Positions 55,166 through 64,000 of a stretch of 64,000 nucleotides of DNA are shown one piece after another. The notes beneath the pieces were generated by a model. The model ran no database searches. It was not told where the DNA came from and was given only the letters and a program-made list of their open reading frames with translations. Each line of letters opens with the position of its first letter. Positions within the stretch are counted from its first letter, which is position 1. The translations under genes and the position numbers were made by a program. The DNA comes from Branchiostoma belcheri (taxonomy: Eukaryota > Chordata > Leptocardii > Amphioxiformes > Branchiostomatidae), in contig NW_017803912.1 of assembly GCF_001625305.1 (NCBI RefSeq), forward strand, positions 1 to 64,000. Direction: 5' to 3'.

Positions 55166-55600
55166 TATATATTTGAATATAGATCTGCTGTTTTTGCAGT
55201 TGATACAAGGTGGCTGTCGTTCCTCCGGCCTTGTTGTAGACCTTGGAGTGATGACGAGGTGATCTAAACTAGAGTAAACGGTAGCGCGCTCCTGAGTTCC
55301 CGGCTCGGTGATTGACTGAAAGCGAGAAGCTCGCTAGGCGGGGGAGCAGATTTAGAAGCACGGAGGGCGGGTACCCGGGCTGCCGGCTTGTGTTAGGTTA
55401 CTGCTCGCACGTGTAGTCAGTACGCCCCGCGGTGTGGCAGGCTTTGCCTACACGGCGGGGCGCAGCCCACATTTATACGGGCGTGAACATGCGCAGGTGG
55501 GCCCCGGGCCACGTCAACGGAAATGGGCTGAGAAAGAACCGTTTTCAGAACGGGCGTGCAGCTATCAATATCAACCCACCTCCGGGGCAACGCACTTGAC
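55166..55600 (-). promoter_or_regulatory. Stanniocalcin 5' flank
   Basis: GC-rich compared with surroundings. Minus-strand TATAAAT at 55477-55471 is the best core promoter candidate, implying a 5' UTR of about 275 nt. No start site evidence. Confidence 0.35.
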
Positions 55601-55603
55601 TTT

Positions 55604-56174
55604 GGCCGTGTTCATGTGAAGTCACCCAACCCGCGATTCGGGTAACTCGCATTCCGCACATCTGGTCCACGTGCCATACATTCCTTACAAACCGTGTCCG
55701 ATCACGATTCTACGAAACTACATTCATTGTTGTTTGATGAAAACACGCAAGGTGGCGTGTTATCAATGTCAGGGGTCAACGACCTGCTTGCTGGTGCCCC
55801 CCTCCCAGCGTATCTCGGCCGAATGCCGACGTGGTCCCGCCAGAGGCGGTGAAGCTCGTCCTAGAACGGACACATTATTTGACCATTACTGCTCTTTAAG
55901 TTGCTGCCACGTATACATAAAATTTGGTATTGCATATAAATAAAGAAATATCACCCCGTAATCCATGACCAGGCGAAGTTACATTGAAATCACATTGCGT
56001 TCAGACGCAAATAATCGCGATGCGGGAAAACCGATTCAAAACCACCTCTAGAGGTGGTTTGGGATCGAGGCGGTTTCAATGTGATTTCGGAGCGTTCAGA
56101 TGGAGCCATTTGAAACCGGCTTCGGGATAAAACCACATGTAAAGCGCCTTGGGTGACTTCACATAAACACGGCC
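55604..56174. mobile_element. GGCCGTGTT-type MITE (family E, copy 3)
   Basis: GGCCGTGTTCATGTGAAGTC / GTGACTTCACATAAACACGGCC, TTT on both sides; about 440 bp upstream of the stanniocalcin start. Confidence 0.9.
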
Positions 56175-56506
56175 TTTGGCTCATACACTACGTGTGACCA
56201 ATTCACGTCTGCCGATGGAACCCCCCGCTCGCCTACCACCGGTGAGTTTTACACCGATCGTTGCAGCACGCCTGGCAGGTTGGTTGGTGTGCTGATGTAG
56301 CCGTGTGCTTCACGTGTTTCAGGACAATACCTTCCCGTGGTGATAAAATAAACATCGCGTCAGGTCTCATTAGCTTCAATACCCGGCTCACACTACCACA
56401 GGGTATCGCTTTCAGGGTCTCTCCGTGTTCTGAAAAAGATACTGGGTATACACGTACTCACTGTATCTATTTTCTTTCTACTGACTGACGGTGAAAAATC
56501 ATATTA

Positions 56507-56919
56507 GGCCACACCGGTTTAATTTTATGGATGACATCCTCTGAAGACCTCCAAACTAGTGCGCGCGGGCGAATGAAAAAAAGTTCCGGCCAAAAATAAA
56601 AATACTATTAAACCACAGGAATACAAAGCTGGTATTGTGAAGTTCCAGTAGTACATAGCGACGTATACGACAAGCCGGCACATGCTGGCTTTTTGCGGAA
56701 TTTATGAATCGGCACTGTACGTATGTACTGAGTTCTTCAGTCGTAGAGCTTCGAATTCGATAGCCTGGGTGCTCGGCTCCGTATTGTCGCTAACTACCAT
56801 GGGCTACCCAGGCCTAGAGCCAGGCCAGAGCCTCGGTGGACGTGACCTTTTTTTTTAGGGCGACAGGCGAAAATCAATGCGCGCGCGGATGTCATCCATA
56901 AAATTAAGTCGGTGTGGCC
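56507..56919. mobile_element. GGCC-ended MITE, subfamily B (copy 3), uninterrupted
   Basis: GGCCACACCGGTTTAATTTT / AAAATTAAGTCGGTGTGGCC with TTA duplications; gives the empty site for the nested insertion at 50951. Confidence 0.93.
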
Positions 56920-56922
56920 TTA

Positions 56923-57534
56923 GCAAGACAACCAATCACTACTTGGCATGTTGATTTCCTGTATTGATTGACGGCCCAGCAAACAAGCGTCTTGTACATG
57001 GGAAAGGCCTGGACACTCTCCAAGCAGAGGAGTCGGCTTCGACTTATTTTTGGCGGGGGTTTTCAGGCGTTTTTGGTGGACTTTCTTTTCTTGGAGAGAA
57101 AGTTGAGAAATTCTGTTTTTAATGAAATACCTTTATTGTACATTCATGCCACAACGGGCTAGGTACAGGTCAAGATATAATAAACATAACAAACGTATAT
57201 AGAAAATTGGAGACAAGAGATGCACTACTTGACTTAGACATACATACATAAGGAACATACAAGGGTACTATACTAGACTAATACAAAGTGTTATAGTCAC
57301 TGATCTAATATAGAGAGGTCATTCACACAACTTCTTCTCGCTTTTTTTTGTACAATGGAAAATGTGGGAGCAGATCATGTTTGTGATACAGGGTTTGTCT
57401 AGACGCATCAAAAATATAAATTCTATGCATCCTTCGTAGTTTTCGCCGGCTTCTGATGTCGCCTAATGTCAACTAGCTGAAGATTCTGCTGCCTTTTTTT
57501 TGTGGCTAATATGAGATGGGCTTCGCCAGGCCTA
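56923..57534. other. No gene; retrotransposon-like tail
   Basis: TTTTAATGAAATACCTTTATTGTACATTCATGCC at 57117 looks like the 3' end of a non-LTR element in reverse; remainder unassigned. Confidence 0.4.
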
Positions 57535-57650
57535 CATCCAGGAAAGTAGTGTAAAGTGCCCTTCCCAAGGGCACAAGATCGGTGACATGGCAGGGTTCGA
57601 ACCTGAGACCTCTTGGTTCCGAGCCGAACGCTTTGCCTAACACGACCCTA
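57535..57650 (-). mobile_element. tRNA-derived SINE, copy 4
   Basis: Head shortened (GGGTCGTGTTAGGCAAAGCG), B box GGTTCGAACCCTG, then GTGCCCTTGGGAAGGGCACT. Confidence 0.8.
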
Positions 57651-58299
57651 TTTTAATGGTAACTGCCTGGTAATAGGACACTGCCTGACCAATCTGATGC
57701 TGTTTTTACAGCCACCAAAATATCTGCTTGGAGATGATATCCTGGACACGTTCAGAACATTTAGCTCCCCCAGAACAGCTGTAAACCCTGGCGCACGACT
57801 CGCTTCGGGTTTTGCCGGCTTGTTGGATTGGCTCGGCGCCCAGAAGGATCTATCGTATCCAGACACGTGCCTATCTTGTAAAGGGGTTAGGATTAGGACC
57901 AGGCAAGGGTTTGGATACTCCCGGTACTCTCCGTGTATCCAAGAACGTAGGTTTGCCCCGAGCATGGTCCAGGATACGCGTGGACTGTTCAGAACCGTGT
58001 CTGAGCAAGATGGCTCTACGGTTCTGGATACAAAAAGAGCTCATATACCGATACGGAGGTAAACGAGGTACCCTGGAATTATGGCAAATCAGAAAAAAAT
58101 GAAGATGCGACTTCGAGAACCAATAAATAAAATTGATGTGGCCTTATGTCCTTATGTCTGGTGAACATATCTCACCCGGCGTTCTTTCTACAGTTAGTCA
58201 AAGCATCCGGACATAAAACCGATATGATATGTCAAACTTTTGCTAAACCAATCATAGTTTCCACAGTGTATGAGACATAGTTCTTTCCATTATTCTATA
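57651..58299. other. No gene recognised
   Basis: A 149-codon plus frame (57613-58062) has no domain and starts within a SINE. ACTGCCTGACCAAT..ATCTGCTTGGAGAT is shared with 29027-29085, so part is repetitive. Confidence 0.4.
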
Positions 58300-58510
58300 A
58301 TGTGAATGAAACAGTGTCTTGTACCTTTTGGGAAAGGCACTTAACACGAGTTTTCTCTCGTCACTCAGGTGGAAATGAGTACCTAGCTTCAGTTAGGGAC
58401 GTCCCTCGGATATGACGTTGAATGGAGGAACCACACCCCACGCACGTTAAAGAACCCGCCACACTTATCGAAAATAGAAGTAGAGTGGTTCAAACCTTAC
58501 AGTCTGGTCA
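58300..58510 (+). mobile_element. SINE-like conserved-domain fragment
   Basis: GGGAAAGGCACTTAACACGA, CACTCAGGTGGAAATGAGTACCTAGC and GCACGTTAAAGAACCCGCC are words typical of the central part of marine-invertebrate SINEs; no tRNA head is present. Confidence 0.5.
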
Positions 58511-59266
58511 CATTTTTGACATATTGAAGAGGTGACCTAAGTATGTGTGACAGGGGTTGAACACACTAGTTCATGTAGGCAACGTATGGCCCCATTTATG
58601 CTGGAAGTCATCTATCTGTCTTTCAGAAATGATGACTTTATAAATCTTTATTGTCGGATCTGAAACAGCACGTAGATTCTGATAACTTTATTGCTTTAGA
58701 ATCAATCTTCAAACGTTTTAGGTCGGTTGTAACACAAAGTATCTAACAATCTATCGCAATGCCCCATTTCTACGCTGGCAACCTATAAACAAGCAACTAC
58801 TACGGTCATTAAGAAAAAATATTAATCTTTTAACTTCCCAAAACCCACTAATTTTGGAAAAGGTGGGACATTACATCTTTCATGGCCTATAAAAGAGAAG
58901 TCAAACCCCTTTAGACATAGTTTTAGACATAGCTATAGCTCTAGACAACTACCTTTTATCTTGTAAATTTTAGTTATTTTACACTACGTTTTACTGTTCT
59001 TTTATGTTTGTAATTTGCAATTAGCCCCCCGGGCACGAATTTGCAATAAACTTCTATTAAAAGATTATTGAAGGACATTTGAGATCAGCTAAGGATCATT
59101 GAAATCATTTAAAGATCGTTGGGAGATATATGACAAGACTATCTTGTAGATCATTGAATGATTATTGGAAGATTATTGAGATTATTGATAAGATCATTGA
59201 GATTATTGAAAAAATCCTTTAGCCATTGAAAGATTCATAAAAATTTTGGACCCTGAATGACCCCTT
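58511..59266. other. No gene recognised
   Basis: Includes a degenerate run of GATCATTGA/GATTATTGA words at 59075-59230. Confidence 0.45.
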
Positions 59267-59469
59267 ATGCTGAAGTCACATTTCCAAACCGGGGCCCGGC
59301 CGGGCAGCTTTTGGGAGCAAAAAGTACGATATAAAAGACAAGAAAACACAAAACGTTTTAGAAACTAATCATAGGTACTATCTATTTTATTTTCCTGATA
59401 TGAATTGTTACTTTTTCGTTGGTGCAAACAGCCCGGCCGGACCCCGGTTTGGAAATGTGACTTCAGCAT
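59267..59469. mobile_element. 203-bp hairpin MITE with 38-bp near-perfect ends
   Basis: ATGCTGAAGTCACATTTCCA and AACCGGGGCCCGGCCGGGC on the left are mirrored by GCCCGGCCGGACCCCGGTT and TGGAAATGTGACTTCAGCAT on the right. Confidence 0.92.
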
Positions 59470-59747
59470 TAGCGGTCTCTCCTCTGTTGAATCACAACCT
59501 AGAAAATATCAATGTGACGTGCGGAGAGTTTTCAATAATTCAAATTGACGTCAATCCTGCCTCCACACGTCCACCTTGTGATGTGTGGCCCGGATGCGGG
59601 CAGCTCTGACGAAAGACGTCATCGACAAGTCTCGCGGGAATTTAGTACGTGCGAGAATAAACGAGATCTTAAAGTGTAAGAGACTTGATGACGTGTACGT
59701 TTAGTGACTTACAGAGAAATGACCTAGAAGCGAACTTTCAAGCCTAA

Positions 59748-60173
59748 GGCCACCACGAGTTAATTTTATGGATGACATCCTCTGAAGACCCCCAAACTAG
59801 TGCGCGCGGGCGAATAAAAATAATCCGGCCAAAAATAAAAATGATACTAAATCACAGGAATACAAAGCTGGTATTGTGAATTTGCGGCCGCAGTACATAG
59901 TGACGTATACCACAAGCCGGCACATGCTGGCTTTTTGCGGAATTTATGAATCGGCACTGTACGTATGCACTCATTTCTTGTGTCGTGGAGCTTCGGTAGC
60001 CTGGGTGCCGTCCTCCAGAGTTACAATCGGCTCCGTATTGTCACTAACTACCATGGACTACCAAGGCCTAGAGCCAGGCCAGAGCCTCGGTGGACGTGAT
60101 CTTTTTTTTTTGGAGAACAGGCGAAATTCAATGCGCGCGCGGATGTCATCCATAAAATTAAGTCGGTGTGGCC
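59748..60173. mobile_element. GGCC-ended MITE, subfamily B (copy 4)
   Basis: GGCCACCACGAGTTAATTTT / AAAATTAAGTCGGTGTGGCC with TAA on both sides. Confidence 0.93.
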
Positions 60174-60179
60174 TAATAT

Positions 60180-60480
60180 GGACTCCCAAACACTGCCGAG
60201 CTTTTCCCAATCGTGGTCGGTAGTCGGTCGGGAAGCAAGATCGGTCGTAGTTCGGCGAGGTTGGCTTACTGTTGGCTGCGAGGTTGGCTGTGTCAGCGGA
60301 ATGTTTTAAAATGTTAAAAACGTTCGGATGTGGAGGGCCTAGGGAGGTTCGGCCAGGGTTGGCAGCTGGTCGGCTGGTCGTTGGGAGTAGGTCGGCAGTG
60401 GTCGGGACGTGGTTGGCGGTCAAATTTGACTCAAATTTAACTCAAATTTAATCGGATCCTCGTCGAATTGCAGGCGTGGC
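60180..60480. other. G/T-skewed GGTCGG-rich block
   Basis: Many GGTCGG, GGTTGG and GGCTGG words on the plus strand, with TTAAAATGTTAAAAACGTTCGG in the middle; no long ORF or known motif. Confidence 0.5.
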
Positions 60481-60589
60481 CTAACTCTAGTCAGACTGCT
60501 CCCAAAATCCACCCAACCTTGGTTGTTTGGTGGTTTGGGGAAGGTTCTGAAATGTATGATAGGGGCTTTAGTCGCGTATTCAGTCGTAG

Positions 60590-60885
60590 GAGAAGAAGAA
60601 GACCTCCCATGCTCTTATGCAGGGTGTAGGGTGGTGTCCATCTCCATTTCCGTAGCCCTTGGGCGACACGCAGTTGTGCAAGGCACTACAGCAGGGGGCT
60701 GGTCCGCTGGTAGTGCTGTGTGTTTGACCTTTCCACACTCTTTCTCATGTGTGCTGAGTGCTAAGCAGAGAAAGAAGTGTGTACCATTTTTAAAGTCTTT
60801 GGTATGACCCGGCCGGGGTTTGAACTCACGACCTCCCGGTTACAAAGCGAGCACTCTACCAATTCTATTGCACCGCTACAATTCA
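60590..60885 (-). mobile_element. Second tRNA-derived SINE family
   Basis: Reverse strand: AGCGGTGCAATAGAATTGGTAGAGTGCTCGC (A box at its end) and GTGAGTTCAAACCCCGGCC (B box), a tRNA-like head of about 75 bp, followed by AAGCTGGT-free body with CACACATGAGAAAGAGTGTG. Confidence 0.65.
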
Positions 60886-61559
60886 TTCGAAGGATATCCA
60901 GAAATTAGAGACGACAGATTAACCATCATCTTTCACAGATTAGACGTGGGCGATTAACGAAGACAGACAACCAGTACCTGGAAATGTAGTACGGAGGGAC
61001 TCGTTTAATAGCCTGAAACTAATGTATTAGTCCTACAGCTCGACATGTCCTTCCGAGCTAAACTAATCACTCCTGTAAGAGTGTGTGGGTGGCGAGCCAT
61101 TCTAACTAGAACTTTCAGAAACGATTTTCACCTTTGTGTTTATCGAATGAAGCAATTGCTTGGAAAATTACAAGCATCCGCTGCAGTAGTCAGGGCGTCA
61201 AAAATATATTTTTTTTGATGGGGAAATCTGTCTGATATTGTAATTTATTACCATTTCTGAGTACAAAAAAAAGATACGAAACAAGCAACTGTTTTTTGTC
61301 ACCGACACAGCATGTTTGCCTCACAACCATCAGTATACTATGGAATAGGGATGACACAACTTACTACATTTAAATAACCAAGAAGTTGACTTTGAAATTC
61401 TACTTCTACTAGCTACCCCGTAATTGCTTTGGATATCTCTAAGATAGAGACAATAAAATGTTATTCAGTGTAAGAGTGTATAGTAAAGAAACTAGAGCTG
61501 TTTAATAAAATGCCCTACGCCACTTTTGGTCATCATAGGAGGCTAAAATGATATTCCCA
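60886..61559. other. No gene recognised
   Basis: AT-rich unassigned sequence. Confidence 0.4.
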
Positions 61560-61760
61560 AAATACAATTTATACATAGTATATTAATTAACAATACTACA
61601 AGACTAATATATTTACAGTTACATAACTACAAAATATTATCGATAACAGCATATGGGTTCAAATATTGCCATGTATTGATGATTTGGTCTCGCTCTTGGA
61701 GTGACCTATGTACTTGGATATGGGAGTTGGACGTGAATATAAATTATAATGTAATACAAA
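61560..61760 (-). mobile_element. Retrotransposon 3' tail, second copy
   Basis: Shares GATGATTTGGTCTCGCT and flanking spacing (ACATGGCAAT-like end) with 4430-4560. Confidence 0.45.
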
Positions 61761-61842
61761 GATATGACAATGCATTAAAACGTAAAATATCTAGTTTACA
61801 GATCTATCTGATGATAATAGATTCTAGGCTCTGGGTAAAATA

Positions 61843-62443
61843 GGCCGTGTTTATGTGAAGTCACCCAAACCGCGATTCGGGTAACTCACATTCCTCACAT
61901 CTGGTCCACGTGCCATACATTCCTTTTAAAACGTGCCCGATTACGATTCTCCGAAACTACATTCATTGTTGTTTGATGAAAATTATTGTCAGAGGTCAAC
62001 GACCTGCTTGCTGGTGCCCCCCTCCCAGCGTATCTCGGCCGAATGCCGACGTGGTCCCGCCAGAGGCGGTGAAGCTCGTCCTAGAACGGACACATTATTT
62101 GACCAATGGATGTCCAAGCATTATTCAAGGAATTAAGGCTGCGTTGAAGAAACCCCACGTAGCAGTACTCTTTAAGTCGCTGACACGTAAAATTTGGTAT
62201 TGCATATAAATAAAGAAATACATGTATCACCCTGTAATCCATGACCAAGTGAAGTCACATTGAAATCACATTGCGTTCAGACGCAAATCGCGATTCGGGA
62301 AAACCGAATCGAAACCACCTCTAGAAGTGGTTTGGGATCGAGGCGCTTTCAATGTGATTTGGTGCGTTCAGATGGAGCCACTTGAAACCGGCTTCGGTAG
62401 ACCACATGTAAAGTGCCTTGGGTGACTTCACATAAACACGGCC
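61843..62443. mobile_element. GGCCGTGTTT-type MITE (family E, copy 4)
   Basis: GGCCGTGTTTATGTGAAGTC / GACTTCACATAAACACGGCC. Compared with copy 3 it lacks the AACACGCAAGGTGGCGTG block but has an extra 60 bp (about 62104-62165). Confidence 0.92.
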
Positions 62444-62660
62444 TAATTCACTTTACGGTTCAAATCATTTTACTGCCATGTATAATCATTGCAGTGAATG
62501 TCATAATGTATTACTTTCTCATTTAACTTTTTATCAAATTTTGATATGCTAAATGATTGAGAAAACATTAATGGAAATAAGATTTATGAGTGACGCCTAC
62601 GGTTTTTATTGATTTTTTCTAAACGAGCGTTTTGTCAGTTGTGTCTGGACTACTGTGTTA

Positions 62661-63069
62661 GGCCACAGCAAGTAATTTTTATGGATGACATCAGCGCGCG
62701 CATTAATTTTCGCCTTATTTGAAAAAAAAACAAGAAATTTTATTGCCTTCTGACAGTGGTCAACATGGCTAAAATTCGCAAAGATGTCTGTTGCCATGCC
62801 GGGAAGTGGAAGGCAGATAACTATGAAGAGAGGAGACACGAAAAGGCTCTGAATTAATGTTTTGTTTCTTACTTTGATGCAATGATATGTGATGCTGGCT
62901 ATGTATATGTGATGTTCCTACTGAATCAAAACCATTTGTACCATGATTGTGTCAAAATTTCAAAATGTAGGAACCTTGTTTTTTTTTGCCCGCCTTGTTT
63001 TTTTTCGCCCGCTCGCATTAGATCTGAAGTCTGCGGAGGATGTCATCCATAAATCTACTTGCTGTGGCC
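62661..63069. mobile_element. GGCC-ended MITE, subfamily D (copy 4)
   Basis: GGCCACAGCAAGTAATTTTT / CTACTTGCTGTGGCC, TTA on both sides, subterminal GGATGACATC palindrome. Confidence 0.92.
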
Positions 63070-63289
63070 TTATCTTCAGAAAATAATTCGATGATGAACT
63101 GGCGATGTTGGTTGTTGTGAAGATAGGATCAGTATAACCTAACTAGGGTTTGTAGGACATACTGTAGGATATTACATAGGACGGTTCCATTTTAAGATGG
63201 GGGTGGTCGTGTTTCCTGGATGAGTTAAATGTCCTGTTAAAGCTGGCTGAAGTAGAATGAATTATTTCGATGTATTCATGTGGTGTTGA

Positions 63290-63580
63290 GAGTTAAAACT
63301 TTCAATCCAATACAAAAAATTCTCTCACCTAGAGCTTTCGACCAGTCACCCTGGTCTTGCTCAGTAGACTGACCCAGTGAGGCTTGTCACGTGGCTTCTT
63401 TGAAGTGTGACGTCAACACTGGGTCAAAGGTATCTTTTAGACAATGTCGACCCCCGTCGCGGTTCAGTGAAGAGTGATGGGCCCTGATGTATATAGCCTC
63501 CTTCACCCCTCTCAGGAAAAAATCTTGTTCACGTGTCCAAAAAAAAGTGTTGGATCGAAAGTTTTAACTCTCAACATGTA
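63290..63580. mobile_element. Fold-back element with GAGTTAAAACTTT ends, copy 2
   Basis: GAGAGTTAAAACTTTCAATCC..CTCTCACCTAGAGCTTTCG and TGGATCGAAAGTTTTAACTCTC. Interior (TTGACCCAGTG, GTGACGTCAACAC, CGACCCCCGTCGCGGTTCAG) is the reverse of 38250-38380. Confidence 0.83.
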
Positions 63581-64000
63581 ATGTTAACTGCCAACACAGA
63601 TGAAATTTCATGTTAGTATTCCTGTGGTGCTCGTCAAACCCGAGAACACCTACACAACCGGATGCTCTGTTGTGACTTTAAGGCCATCTGCATGGTTCGA
63701 ATAATTTGTCCATAACGAGAAATTTAGGACAATTGATAACGCACTACGTGGAATTAAAGCGACTAATTACACTTCACCAATAATTTCCAGCAACAATTAA
63801 GTTAAACATTAATTATTAAGTAGAGTGCACGTGGGCCTGCTTCTGTTAACGGTGAACTAAAAGAGCTCATTGCGCTCCACGGACAAAGCATGTACTAGAA
63901 AGGTTTATTTTCCAAATGAGATATATAAAAGTATAATTATGTTGGCAGCCCACGGGCTGATTTGCACAGCAAAAACATTTTTCATGGAGGTAACAATAGC
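63581..64000. other. Right edge, no gene
   Basis: The last bases (TTTTTCATGGAGGTAA) look like an end of the ACCTCCATG-ended family, cut by the window edge. Confidence 0.45.

Noticed and set aside
55434..55619. Small plus-strand frame upstream of stanniocalcin
   Set aside because: GC-rich promoter-like sequence produces open frames by chance; no domain.
57613..58062. 149-codon plus-strand frame
   Set aside because: Begins in a SINE, overlaps a 105-codon frame on the other strand, and shows no domain or splice context.

Overview
This is a eukaryotic chromosomal window from an invertebrate chordate, most likely amphioxus (Branchiostoma). I infer this from a four-exon stanniocalcin gene with the vertebrate cysteine pattern, a Toll-like receptor carrying extra death-type domains, a canonical TEX261 gene, GT-AG introns, and very dense small inverted-repeat transposons. 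No species-diagnostic marker was checked.

Four protein-coding genes can be assembled by splicing, and every exon join keeps frame. (1) Minus strand, 16089 to 4769: a five-exon, about 1488-residue receptor with signal peptide, leucine-rich repeats, one membrane span, TIR, ZU5, UPA-like region and Death domain, then an acidic tail. TIR and ZU5 lie in one uninterrupted 3.1-kb exon, so that part of the fusion does not depend on exon prediction. (2) Minus strand, 22670 to 20105: a three-exon leucine-rich-repeat protein of about 497 residues. (3) Plus strand, 24341 to 30651: six-exon TEX261 (SVP26-type ER/Golgi membrane protein), about 209 residues, divergently paired with gene 2. (4) Minus strand, 55165 to 37788: a four-exon stanniocalcin of about 210 residues with ten cysteines.

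The rest is mostly transposons and simple repeats. Most prominent is a set of miniature elements that begin and end in GGCC, carry a subterminal GGATGACATCC palindrome and make 3-bp TAA/TTA target duplications, as PIF/Harbinger elements do. About fifteen copies in four subfamilies fill the stanniocalcin introns and flanks; one is nested in another with a clean empty-site comparison. Other elements include CCTTCGCCAA-ended and ACCTCCATG-ended elements, a CpG-rich family, fold-back elements, a TAGCCTGGTATCC element, tRNA-derived SINEs with A and B boxes, and 3' fragments of non-LTR retrotransposons. An inverted pair of 22-24 bp minisatellites lies in the last intron of the receptor gene.

How the genes relate: the receptor looks like a self-contained innate immune sensor that could link extracellular recognition to both TIR and Death-domain signalling. 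Its putative promoter has a TATA box, a perfect kappa-B site and an AP-1 site within 80 bp. TEX261 and the LRR gene appear to share a housekeeping-type bidirectional promoter. Stanniocalcin is a secreted hormone gene whose introns have been swollen by transposons. From about 56 kb to the right edge I find no host gene. There is a 20-bp assembly gap at 52533-52552.
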